Shown in pieces: positions 1 through 11,204 of a DNA stretch of 64,000 nucleotides; position 1 is the stretch's first letter, and each line of letters opens with the position of its first letter. Below the pieces are notes generated by a model, which worked only from the letters and a program-made list of their open reading frames with translations, did no database searches and had not been told where the DNA came from. The position numbers were made by a program, and so were the translations under genes. This DNA is from Sapria himalayana (Eukaryota; Streptophyta; Magnoliopsida; Malpighiales; Rafflesiaceae), in assembly GCA_029783825.1 (NCBI GenBank), contig JAREIK010002435.1, positions 1 to 64,000 on the forward strand, written 5' to 3'.

Positions 1-2165
1 TATCTTATTTCTTATTCATATTATTCTTCTTATTCTTCTTATTCTCCTTATTTATTCATTATTCTTATTCTAGTTATTCTTTTTATTCTTCTTTTTATTC
101 TTTATTCTTATTATACTTATTTTTCTTTTTCTTCTTAATCTTATTATTCTAATTTTTATTATTCTTATTTTCTTCTTATTCTTTGTATTATTCTTATGAT
201 TTATTCTTCTATTTTTTAATTATTCTTATTTCTTATTCCTATTCTTCTTAGTCTTCTTATTCTTCTTATTTTTCTTATTCTTCTCATTCTTCTAATTATT
301 CTAATTCTTCTTATTAATTTTATTCTTTTATTTTTAATATACTTCATATTGTTCATATTATTTTTATTCTTCTTATTCTTCTAATTCATCTTATTCTCTT
401 ATACTTCTTAACTTCATATTCTTCTTATTCTTCATATTAATTTTTTTTTTATATTCTTCTTATTCTTCTAATTCTTATTATTCTTTTAATTCTTTTAATT
501 CTTTTAATTCTTCTTTTTTTCTTTTTTCTTTTTTTCTTCTTTTTCTTCTTTTCTTCTTATTCTTCTGATTCTTTTTATTCTTTTAATTCTTCTTATTTCT
601 TTTCTTCTTTTTCTTCCTTTCTTCTTTTCTTCCTTTTCTTTTTTTCTTCTTTTTTTCTTTTTCTTCTTTTTATTCCTTTTTCTTTCTTTTTTTCTTCTTT
701 TTCTTCTTTTTCTTTTTTCTTATTATTATTATTATTATCATTATTATTATTATTATTATACTCCTTATACTTCTAATTTTTATAATTCTATTTATTCTTC
801 TTTTTCTTATTTTTCTTATTTTTCTTATTCTTCTTATTCTTCTTATTTTTCTTATTCTTCTTATTCTTCTATTTTTCTTATTCTTCTTATTTTTTTATTT
901 TTCTTATTAATTTTATTTTATTATTCTCTTATTCTTATAAATTTTTTAATTCTTCTTATTCTTCATATTGTGCTTATTCTTCTTATTCTTTTTATTTTTC
1001 ATATTTTTACAATTTTTTTTTATTTTTATTATTCCTTTATTCTTTTATATTCTTCTTTTTATTATTATTCTTGTTATTCTAATTATTCTGGTTATTCTTC
1101 TTATTCTTTTTATCTTCTTATTTTTTTTATTCTTCCTTTTCTTCTTAGTCTTCTTATTCTTCTTAGTCTTATTATTCTTCTTAGTCTTCTTATTCTTCAT
1201 TCTTCTTATTCTTTATTCTTCTTATTCTTCTTATGCTTCTTAATCTTTTTATTCTTCTTATTCTTTTATTCTTCTTATTCCTCTTATTCCTCTTAATCTT
1301 CTTATTCTTCTTAATTTTCTTATTCTTCTTATTCTTCTAATTATTTTTATCTTATTTTTCTTCTATTCTCCTTATTCTTCTTATTTTTCTTAATCTTCTT
1401 ATCCTTCTTTTTTTTTCTTCTATTCTTCTTATTCTTCTAATTTTTCTTATCTTCTTTTATTCTTTTTCTTTAACTATTCTTTTTCATTTTATTTCATATA
1501 TCATTTTATTGTTCTTTTTTTATTTTTTTTATTATTTTTATTATTTTTATTCTTTTTATTCTTTTTATTCTTTTTATTCTTTTTATTCTTTTTATTCTTT
1601 TTATTCTTCTATTCTTATTATTAATCTTATTATTATTATTATTTATTCTTCTTCTTATTTTCTTCTTATACTTCTTATTCTTTATATTCTTGATATTCTT
1701 CTTATTCTACTTATTATTCTTATTATTCTTATTCTTTTTATTCTTATTCAAGCTATTCTTATTTTTCTTTTTCTTCTTTTCTTCTTTATTATTTATATTC
1801 TTATTATTCTTTTTATTCTTATTATTCTTCTTATTCTTTTATTCTTTTATTCTTCTTATCTTCTTATTATTCTTATCTTTATTATTATTCTTATTATTCT
1901 TATTATTCTTCTTTTTCTTCTTAATCTTTTATTATTCTTATTCTTGTTATTTTTTTTATTCTTCTTATCCTTTTTCTTCTTATTCTTATTATTTTTTATT
2001 CTTCTTATTCTTCTTCTTATTCATCGTATTCTTCTTAATCTTCTTATTCATCTTATTCATCTTTTTTTTTTTCTTCTTTTCTTCTTATTTTTCTTATACT
2101 TCATATTAGCCTTATTCTTCTATTCTTCTTTTCTTATTATTCTTCTTATTCTTGTTTTTTTTTGA
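1..2165. repeat. Expanded 9-bp T/C-rich array (TTATTCTTC)n, array 1
   Basis: Degenerate tandem array based on the 9-mer TTATTCTTC and its variants (TTATTATTC, TTTTTCTTC). The plus strand has almost no G. There are short (ATT)n runs, for example about 721-760. It abuts the 3' end of LINE-A at about 2166, so on the LINE sense strand it reads as a (GAAGAATAA)n tail. Long open frames here are leucine, phenylalanine, isoleucine, serine and tyrosine strings caused by the repeat and are not genes. The array runs off the left edge of the window. Confidence 0.93.
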
Positions 2166-3575
2166 AAAGTTTGTTTATTAATTTTAACGCTCTCTTTTCA
2201 AGGAGGAATACCATTTTTACCTACTTACTTGCTACCTGTTGTTCTTAACACCCTCTCTTATCCTCCTATATCCCCTATCAGGTATTCTAATTAACCATTC
2301 CGACATAGATTTGCCTTACTTAGTTCTAAGTTTACATGCAAATTTCTTTTTTTCTGCTTATCCATTTAAACAAGCGGTGTATTTTGCTTCATATTCTTTC
2401 TATGAATTTATTCTTTAAGCTTTTGGCCTTTTAAGTGAACCCTTAGCTCCCAGTTCTGCCTCTCTTTAGCTTTTTCTCATGTCTCATCCTCTTTAGCTTC
2501 TAATATCATTCCCTTTCCATGCATCCTTTCCCAAGAGCTTTACTTCACTATCTTTTTTATGCCTCAATCTTTCATGACATTTTCTGCTTCTAACCTGTAG
2601 AATAGAAACCAGAAACATTCCTTGGCCCTACCCTTTCCCTTTTCCCTTCCCCTTAACACATCATCCTCAATCTAGAATACATATAACTGGCAAAACTTAA
2701 AAAAGAAAAACATAAAATAGCTTCTGTCATCATCTTATTCTATCCCTTATCCATCTGAGGCAGCTGATATTGCTGGGCTGCCCACTTTAAGTTTTTGTCC
2801 TCCTCTTTATATCTTTGTAGTCTTCATTGCCTGGATACCAACCCTCCTACAGAGCTCTTTCTTCTACTGTCTTCTGCATATTGACAAAAAGCAGGAACCC
2901 ATACCTTTGAAGCCTACTACCATTGTCTCCTCTAGTCTTCTCAGCCAGAATTTTCAGCAGTTGACAGAGCTCCCCCACATGCAGAGTTCTCAGCATCCTT
3001 CTGACAGCCATCATCGACATAATAGTAAAACCCAAGAGCCACAAACCAACAAACCCTATATGACCGACACCTCCTATTATTGTAATATAACACAGACCAC
3101 CTGGTCTAAATCACCGACACCACAATACTCAACAACACAACACAGACCACATAACATATTTTTAAACAAACTTTTACAACAGACATAAGCCTACCTGCTG
3201 TTGCTGCCACTAGTCTTTACACCTTCTGTTGCATGCCCTATTCCTTACTTCTTGCTAACTGTTGTCACTTTAACCTGATCAACTAATAAAGCAAAAAACC
3301 AATCCCAAAAATAGGCAGAAACATGTTCTGCCCTCATAGTTCTAAACCCCCTTAGTTATTACTCTGTGTATATTACTATGATTTTATATAAAAAAACTTA
3401 TTTGTGAGCTAGCTTGAGTCCTTTCCATTAACAGTCATCCCTCAGGACCAGGGTGACTCTTGATCCACACAGAGACCTACTCTTATTTTGTTCAAAGCTA
3501 CAGAAAAAATCAAATAATATATAATCAAAAGAGTAAAGGAAATTCGCCCTTGGCTTACCCCTGAGCTTTTTATTC
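2166..3575 (-). other. LINE-A 3' untranslated region
   Basis: About 1.4 kb between the inferred ORF2 stop and the array. Its last 60 bases (2166-2225) carry the block shared by all the LINE 3' ends in this window: a TTTATT-rich stretch, then the CTCTCTTTT core, then GGAGGAATACCATTTTTAC. The rest is moderately pyrimidine-rich unique sequence. A short open frame at 2847-3044 on the minus strand resembles nothing I know. Confidence 0.7.
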
Positions 3576-6500
3576 TTAATCTTTAAACTTTTGCATTCTA
3601 ATATAAGGAAAGTCTAATTTATCTAAAATTACCATACCTTTATACCTATCTGGTATACTGTGCTCATCAAATTCTTGTAGACCTTTCTTCCTACCCTCTT
3701 CTACTAATTTGTCTGCCAAGGCATTAGTCTCTCTAAATATATGCCTCATTTCCCCTTTTAATTCTTTTAATAATTTTATTTATTTTGCTAATATCATCCT
3801 CAAACCTCCACAGGTCTATTTTACCTGTCACTAAGTCTACCAGTAGAATTGAGTCAACTTGTACTTGAATATTTAGATAACCATTTACCTTACAGATTTG
3901 GAGGCCTTTCTCCATGGCAATAATCTCGCGTGTAAGGCCGAGAGGCATTTCCCTGCATTGTGAAAGCTCTCACTACCCCTCCCTCCTCATTTCTTATAGC
4001 TCCTCCCTCTCTTGCAACTCCCATCTCTCTCTAAAAGCTCTCATCCGTATTTAAAACTAAACCACCTTGTGAGGGTTTAATCTAGTTAATAATTTTTATA
4101 TCTTGCAGCTTTCTTTTGTATGCTGTGATGCCCCATCCTTTTGTCCTATTCTCTTATAATTCTACATTTGTAATTCTTAATGGATTACAAGCCGAGATAA
4201 AAGCTATTTCTCTTTTAATCTCCTCTAAAATACATGTAACATCCATTGGAAAGTTTTCAAATCTACTTTTATTTCTAGCTTTCCATAGGCACCAAATTAT
4301 ATATGGGATATAATTTCTCAACCATTTAATAATCTTGTTCTTTGATTGCTTACGATGCCATTTTAATAATCTATCTTTAATATTTTCTGTGCCTTTCTCT
4401 ATATTAACTTCTACTTCTAGTATATTCCATAAACTTTTAGCTATTTTTCCTGTTGAAAATAGATGATTCGTGCTTTCAGTCTCTTGACCACGACACTCAC
4501 ATCTAGATACTTAGCTTATTCCTTTCCTTTGAATGTTTTCATCTACCGAGATAGCATTCGAAAGAAGTTTCCATATGAAAACATTTATTTTTTGTGGCAT
4601 TTTTTTGTCCATGCCTCTTTATATAATTCTTGTGGTAGCCTTTTCTTTCTTACCAATTCTTTGGCACTTCTTATTGTAAACATTCCCTGCGGATTTAGCG
4701 TCCATTTCCCACCATTATCGGTCAATATAGCATATTTTTCAACAATATTTTATGGCTTGCGCATCATTTTCCAGCTTTTCGAGGTTCTTTTTGCATTTTT
4801 AAAAGCTTTATCACCTAAACCGTATCTAGCTTTTATGTATGCTGCCCAAAGGTTTCCATTCTCTTTTAAGAGCCACCAATTTTTACGAGCTCATGCTTTG
4901 TTTATATGCCTAGGCTAACAAAACCTAGTCTCCTCTTCCTTTGGGTAACATAAATCTTCTCATTTTTTTCAGTGTAACTTATTTTTTCCTTCTTTTTTCC
5001 CCATTAGAAATTAGCCATTTCTCTTTCTAGTTTTTTTGTTAAGCTTTTTGGTGGTTGTATCGACATTAAAATATGGGCCAGTGAGCTTTGCAAGACATGT
5101 GCGATTAATGTGATTCTTCCTGCCATGCTTAATAGTTCTTCTTTCCAACCCGCTATTTTTTTCCTCAATTTATCTACAAAATAGGCTAGATATTCTTTCT
5201 TAAGCCTCCCTTCGTAAATCAGGCAGCCCAGATACATTAATGTGTCTACTTTTTGTGTGAAACCAGTTATTTTTATTATCTTTTGTGCAATGTTTTCAGG
5301 CACTTTTCTTGTTATCAGGAATTGATTTGTTTCTGTCAGCACTTGACATGTTTCTACTTCAAGTGTTTGCAGTAACTTTATCATGGATCTTATAGATCGA
5401 CTGCTAGCATTTGTGAAGATAATAATGTCATCCGCATATGCTAGGCAGCTCAAATGCGATGTATTTCTTGGTTGCTTAAATGTGAGTATGGTTCCCGCTT
5501 TCATTTCCAATTTTAGATTTACGATGAATAATTCTAGATAAATGTTAAACAAGGATGGCGAGAGAGGGTCCCCTTGTCGAAGTCCTCTTGACATTTTAAA
5601 TTCTTTACATGCCTGTCCATTTATTAGAATTTTGACCCATGCGCTCGAAATACATCTATATATCATATCTATCCAGAATTCTAAATAACATAGAGTCTCT
5701 CATTCCACTCTATCAAAAGCTTTTGATAAATCTAGTTTTATTATTACATTATGCCCTCTAGATTTCACTCCTATTTCTTTTATCATTTCAATAGCAAGAT
5801 TGATATTTTCTATCATTAATATATGCTTTACAAAGACGTCTTGTTTTGGAGATATGATAGCAGGAAGAATCCTACTGGGCCTGTTCTGGAGTAATTTTGC
5901 TAATATCTTATAAATGTATTACAAAGGCTAATCAGCCTGTAATCCTCACCTCTCTGTGGATTAGCCATCTTTAGTATCAGTACAATGAATAACTTAGCCC
6001 ATGCTTTAGTAATATCTGCTCCGACAAAAATCTAATTAATAGCTGTAACCATATCTTTTTTAATGATAGGCCAGGCATATTGGAAGAAGCCATTGTTCTA
6101 CCCGTCTGGGCCTGCTGCACTATCTTTATTGGCACTGAAAACTACTTTAACCTCTTCTTCTCTCGGAGGTTCCTCAAGCATCTTATTATCCTCCTCTTTT
6201 ACTTTCCTTTCAATATTTTATATTATAGACCACATTCTAGACATATTCAACCCACATAAGTGGCTTTAAAAAAATCTTCTAATATATTTTTTAATTTTTT
6301 TTCATCTTCTAACCATTCCCCATCAGATGCCTTTATACCTCTTATTCTATGTTTTTCTAGTTTTATTTTTGCCATTGCATTGAACAATTTTGTATTTTTA
6401 TCGCCTTCTTTTAACCATTTAATTTTTGCCCTCTGCTTCCAAAAGGCTTCTTCCATGTGCATTCTAAGCCTTAGTTCAGCTTTTTCTTTGCTTACTTCTA

Positions 6501-7444
6501 TTCTAGAGACCTCATCAGATCTCTCTATTTTATCTCTAGTGATGCTACCTTCTGCTCTGCCTCCTGGATCTTTTGAGTAAATTTTCAAATCTCTTATTAT
6601 TCCATTTGTTAAGAGATGATCTTAAGTTGTGTAACTTTGTAGAAAGTACTTGCATGGGATTACCTAGAAATGGAGTGTCCCATGATACTTTTACAATATT
6701 TTCAAAATCTTTATGCAATCCCCACATATTTTGAAATTTAAAACTTTTATACCCTCCTCCACTTTTTTGGAGAGAGATCAAAAGAGGACTATGATCTGAG
6801 CAAGTTCGACATTGATGTCTAACTTTTATGCCACCCATCTTCTCTATCCACTGAGGGTTAAATAGGACCTTGTCTAGTCTAGACCATATAGCCCCCCTTA
6901 TTTTCTAGTTGTAACACCAGGTAAAGTTTGTTCCCAATAAGTTTGTTTCCATTAAGTTTGTATTTGTAATAGCCTCATTAAACTATGCTAATGCTATGGT
7001 GTATCGTGTTCTACCTCTTCTTTGTTCGCTTGGAGTTCTAATCGCATTGAAGTCTCCTCCGATAATCCACGTGGACTTCATTGCGGCTAAAACTTTCATT
7101 TCCTGCCATAGAGATTTTCTAACTGATTTAGAGTTGCTTGCTTACACGACTGAGAAAATTGGTTCTGACTGTTTACCTATCTTAAAATTTATTATTTGCT
7201 CGACTTCTGAGAGTATTTCAATGTCAATTGAATACATCCACAGAATCCATAGCTTTCCATTAGAGTTTGAAAAGGCCTTATCTAGGCCTATTTTTCTCTT
7301 ATATTTATCAAGTAGATTTTTATCTACCATTGGTTCCGCTAACATGACAATTCAAATCTTGTGGATCTTTACTAATCCTCTAATTCTATTTATTGTCAGA
7401 GTGTTCGCCACTCCTCTTACATTCCAATACAAGTTATTAATCAT
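3576..7444 (-). pseudogene. LINE-A ORF2: endonuclease - reverse transcriptase - zf-RVT - RNase H (degenerate)
   Basis: The product would nick target DNA and reverse-transcribe the LINE RNA there. The endonuclease (about 6545-7444) starts at ATG 7444-7442 and shows YWNVRGVAN, the catalytic-Glu block LAEPMV, GGDFNAI (near 7050), SRLDKVL and SDHSPLLI (near 6800). The charged linker, 6247-6588, has FWKQRAKIKWLKEGDKNT. The reverse transcriptase (about 5000-6150) has SAAGPDG, LDLSKAFDRVE (near 5720), LRQGDPLSPSLFNIY (near 5560), AYADDIIIF (near 5430) and the later GRITLIAHVLQSS. The zf-RVT part (about 4440-4900) contains INVFIWKLLSNAI. RNase H (about 3600-4060) has VLNTDESF, TREIIAMEKG, VQVDSILLV and RETNALADKLV, so the acidic residues remain. 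Stops and frameshifts break the frame, for example a stop after KIHKI in the endonuclease and one after PDG in the RT. The last codons are near 3576. Confidence 0.88.
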
Positions 7445-7445
7445 T

Positions 7446-8980
7446 TTAAGTATACTTTGCTTGTGCTCTAGTGGTGCATTTAAAATCATATTTTATGTTT
7501 AGGTATTTTTTCATATTTCCAGGGGGTTTGCTTGAGCTAGGTGGGGCTTTTTCTACCTTTTGTGGGAAGCTCAATTTTTTTAAGCTCTGACCCATGCTTC
7601 TAATCTCTTCCATAGCACTTTCTCTATTTTGCGGGACACTTCTATGCATATCTTGTACATTTAGCTTTAAATCATCTTGCTGTAATTTTGCATACAGCCT
7701 ATGTTCTTCTGTGTTAATGCTCAAAAAAGGCCAGCTTTTTGCCTCCGAATCATCTTCGATAGGAGGTCATCCTCCGCCCAATTGAGATCCTTTATATTTT
7801 TGTTTTTTCTGTTTCTCTCCTCTATTCCCATCTCCTTCCTCTAGCACCTGCCAACCTTCTATCCTCCTTCTCCCATTCCCCTATTTCTTCTGCCAACTCT
7901 TCTAACCACCTCTTTATTTTTTTCATCTTGTCCATTTTTCCAGCACTCTTTCTTTTCACCTTCCCCCTCCCTTACTCCAGCCTGATTTTTCTTAACTTTT
8001 ATAACCTCCTCCCCTTCTACATTCTTTTCTTTTATCCCTTCCCTTGCCTCTCTCCATCTCTTTTCTTCTCACTATCCTCGTTTGAACCCAATCATTCTAC
8101 CTCTAACTCCCTATCTCTCTCTTCCTCCCTAGCCATCCCCTTATTTTTTACCCCTTCTCCTCTCTCCTTCCCCTTTTCAAACTTCCCTTCCTTAAGCTCC
8201 TTATTTACCCATGCCTTACTTTTTCCTCTCCTCCCTTCCCTTATCACTTTTCCTTCTCTCTTACCCCCCTCACCTACCAAGCATTCTGCCTCATTATGCT
8301 TCATTTTGTGGCAGAAATTACAGTATCTCGGCATGGCTTCTGGAATGATATCCTACGAAAAACCATTGTCAAGGTCACTGCCTACCCAAATCCTAGGAGG
8401 AGGTGAAGTCCTAAGGTTAACCTCGACGCATATCCTAGCCATACTTGGCCTAGTCATGTATGCAGTGGCTTGTCAACCAGCAAAGGTTTACCTAGGGAGA
8501 GTCCAAGTGAGTATAATGCATGTATGTAGAATAGATGAAAGGAAGTTTTGGTAAGCTAAACCATAGCAGAGCTTGAGCCTATTCCTCCAATGGTGAGAAG
8601 TTAGGTGGCCATTTGAGTATGCGCATAGGATAGCATGCAATGTTCCACATACCTCTGAGCCATATTCGGAGGAAATCAACTTCCTCGAACTAAAAAATTA
8701 CATGTTTCCAATCATAGGTTGCAGCTTTACTGTATTGTGGAGTTTTAGAGAAGTAATAAAATCATGAATATCTCTGTAGTCCAGTTTTTTGAGAGAAATT
8801 CTCCACTAGAGTGAGCTTGAACGGCTCCACTAACTTCTCAAGTTCATCCTTTAAAAGAATTAACGTCGGTTCTGAATATTTTGTGTCAAACTTTGGATAA
8901 CAGAGAGCGGGCTCTTTGGATGTAGAAAAGAATAATTTTTTATTGAAAATAGGCTCAGTTTTCTCCATTTTAGGCATCAA
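7446..8980 (-). pseudogene. LINE-A ORF1: DUF4283-like domain with CCHC zinc knuckle (degenerate)
   Basis: Gag-like RNA-binding protein expected to coat LINE RNA. The N-terminal part (8340-8980) is DUF4283-like: LVEPFKLTLVENFSQKTGL, then FLRIWLRGMW and YPMRILKWPPNF, then RPSMARICVEVNL. It is followed directly by a zinc knuckle, YCNFCHKMKHNEAEC (about 8285-8330), which fits C-x2-C-x4-H-x4-C. A very charged linker follows (8092-8280), then a tail at 7446-7724 ending TTRAQAKYT. At least two stops interrupt the DUF4283-like part. The ORF1 stop (TAA 7448-7446) lies one nucleotide before the ORF2 ATG (7444-7442). Confidence 0.85.
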
Positions 8981-9055
8981 ATTGAGCTTATTTCACTCAA
9001 AAATGGAGATTTCTCTCTCTAGAAAGTTGAGAGCGTATTTTTAAAAAATAAAACC

Positions 9056-10417
9056 ATTCTTCTATTCATCTTATTCTTCTTAATATACTTATGTTTCTTA
9101 TTCTTATTATATTATATTATTATTATTATTCTATTTATTCTTCATTCTATTTATTCTTCTATTCTTTTTATTTATTCTTATTAATCTTATTCTTCTTATT
9201 CTCTTATCTTCATATTCTTCTTTTAATTCTTATTCTATTTAATTTTCTAATTCTTTTATTCTTCTTATTTTCTTATTCTTCTTATTCTTGTTATTCATCT
9301 CATTCTTCTTTTTCTTTTTAATCTTCTTTTTCATTTTATTCTTATAATTCTTCTTATTTTTCTTTATCTTCTTATTCTTCTTATTCTTCTTATTCTTCTT
9401 ATTATTCTTATTTCTTATCTCTATTCTTCGTTATCTTCTTTTCTTCTTAGTCTTCTTTTTTTTTTACTTTTTTTTTTTTTTCTTCTTTTCTTCTTTTTCT
9501 TTATTTCTTCATTTCATTTTCTTATTTTCGTTATTTTCTTCTTTTATTCTTATTTTTCTTATTTTCTTATTTTATTATTCTTATTATTTTCTTCTCTTAA
9601 TCTATTATCCATCTTATTCTTCTTTTTATTTATCTTCTTATTCTTTTTATTCTCCTTATTTTCCTTATTCATTTTATTCTTCTTATTCTCCTTATCTCTT
9701 TTTTCCTTATTCTACTTATTCTTATTATTCTTCTTATTCTTTTATTCTTCTTATTTTCTTTTTTCTTATTATTCTTTTCATCTTATTCTTTTATTCTTCT
9801 TATTTTTTATTTTCTAATTCATGTTATTCTTAGTATTATTTTATTCTTCATATTATTATTATTATTTTTTTTTTATATTCTTATTATTTTTTCTTATTTT
9901 TCTTATTCTTCTAATTCTTCTTATTCTTCTATCTTTTATTCTTCTTATTCATGTTATTCTATTATTCTCTTATTTCGCATTCTTATTATTCTTTTATTCT
10001 AATTCTTATATTCTTTTATTCTTCTATTCTTCTTATCATTCTTATTATCTTAATCTTTTTATTCTTCTTAATCTTCTTATTCTTCTTAATATTTTTTTTT
10101 TTTTTTCTTCTTATTCTTTATATTTTTTATTTTCATTCTTCTCATATTTTTTATTCTTCTTATTCTTCTTATTCTTCATTCTTCTTATTCTTCTTATTCT
10201 TCTTATTCTTCTTATTCTTCTATTCATTCTACTTATTCTTTATAATTTTCTTATTCTTCTTAATATTTTTATCAAATATTTTTCTTATTCTTCTTATTCT
10301 TTTTATTCTAGTTTTCTTCTTTTTCTTCATATACTTTTTATTGGCATTATTGTTCCTATTCTTTTATTACTCTTATTATTCTATTCTTATTTTTTATTTT
10401 TTTTATTCTTCTTATTC

Positions 10418-10450
<33 letters not shown>

Positions 10451-11190
10451 CTACTTATTATTCTTATTCTTTTTTATTCTTCTTATTATTTCTTATTCTT
10501 CTTATTCTTTTATTCTTCTTATTAATATTATTCTTTATATCTTTATATTATTCATTTTCTTCTTATTCTTTTTATTTTTCTAATTCTAATTCAGCTTATT
10601 CTTCTTATTCTCATGATTCATCTTATTCTTCTTTTTTTAATATTCTTATTCTTTTTTTCTCTTTCTTTTATTCTTCTTATTTTTATTATTCTTCTTCTTC
10701 TTATTCTTCTTATTCTTCTTATCTTCTTATTCTTCTTATTATTTTTATTTTTCTTATTTTTCTTATTCTTATTATTATTCTTTTTTTTCATTTCTTCTTA
10801 TTCTTCTTATTCTTCTTTTCTTTTTCTTATTTTCTTCTTATTCTTCTTTTCTTCTTATTTTTCTATCTTCTTTTTCTTCTATTCTTCTTTTTTGTTTCTT
10901 ATTATTCTTAACCTTTTTCTTCATATTCTTCTTATTCTGATTATTCTTATTATTCTTCTATTTTTTTCTTTTTCTTCTTTTTTCCTTTTTTTTTCTTCTT
11001 ATTCTTCTCATTCTTCATTCTTCTTAACCTTCTTAACCTTCTCTTTCTTCTAATTCTTCTTTTTCTTCTTATTCTTATTATTCATATTATTCTTATTATT
11101 CTTATTATTCTTATCATTCTTCTTATATTATTATTCTTATTTCTTCTTTTTCTTATTATTTTTATGTTCCTTATTCTTATTATTCTCATT
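9056..11190. repeat. Expanded 9-bp T/C-rich array, array 2
   Basis: Degenerate (TTATTCTTC)n between the 5' end of LINE-A and a short LINE 3' remnant at 11191-11204. It has the same composition as array 1, with a few T-rich homopolymer stretches such as 9450-9500. Long ORFs at 9821-10583 and 10613-11053 are products of the repeat. Confidence 0.92.
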
Positions 11191-11204
11191 TTTTTAAAGG
11201 TTTC
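11191..11204 (-). mobile_element. LINE 3'-terminal remnant cut off by a CACTA end
   Basis: The sequence TTTTTTAAAGGTTT between array 2 and the CACTA terminus is the same as the first bases at the 3' boundary of LINE-E (60607-60620) and is close to LINE-F (about 63010-63023). It therefore looks like the tip of a LINE 3' end. The rest of that LINE is missing to the right. LINE-B (27105-28675), which lacks its 3' half, could be the other piece. The match is short, so confidence is limited. Confidence 0.45.

Larger units (their letters stand above)
2166..9055 (-). mobile_element. LINE-A: near full-length plant L1-type LINE, minus strand
   Basis: About 6.9 kb non-LTR retrotransposon read on the minus strand: 5' leader (about 8981-9055), ORF1 (7446-8980), ORF2 (3576-7444), and a 3' untranslated region (2166-3575). 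Both ends meet 9-bp T/C arrays. ORF1 has DUF4283-like and CCHC parts. ORF2 has endonuclease, reverse transcriptase, zf-RVT and RNase H in that order. This is the standard architecture of plant L1-clade LINEs. Stops and frameshifts are scattered through both ORFs, so the copy is dead as a protein source, but its catalytic motifs are the best preserved of the copies here. No target-site duplication can be seen because both flanks are low complexity. Confidence 0.9.

Noticed and set aside
1..2165. Telomeric repeat or CRISPR-like array
   Set aside because: The unit is a degenerate TTATTCTTC, not TTTAGGG, and there are no unique spacers between repeats.
4463..4918. 151-codon plus-strand ORF
   Set aside because: It is antisense to the zf-RVT region of LINE-A ORF2, whose motifs are on the minus strand.
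6996..7502. 168-codon plus-strand ORF
   Set aside because: It is the complement of the LINE-A endonuclease, which shows GGDFNAI and LAEPMV on the minus strand.
7928..8554. 208-codon plus-strand ORF with Ser/Pro/Phe-rich sequence
   Set aside because: It is antisense to the charged ORF1 linker and zinc knuckle of LINE-A.
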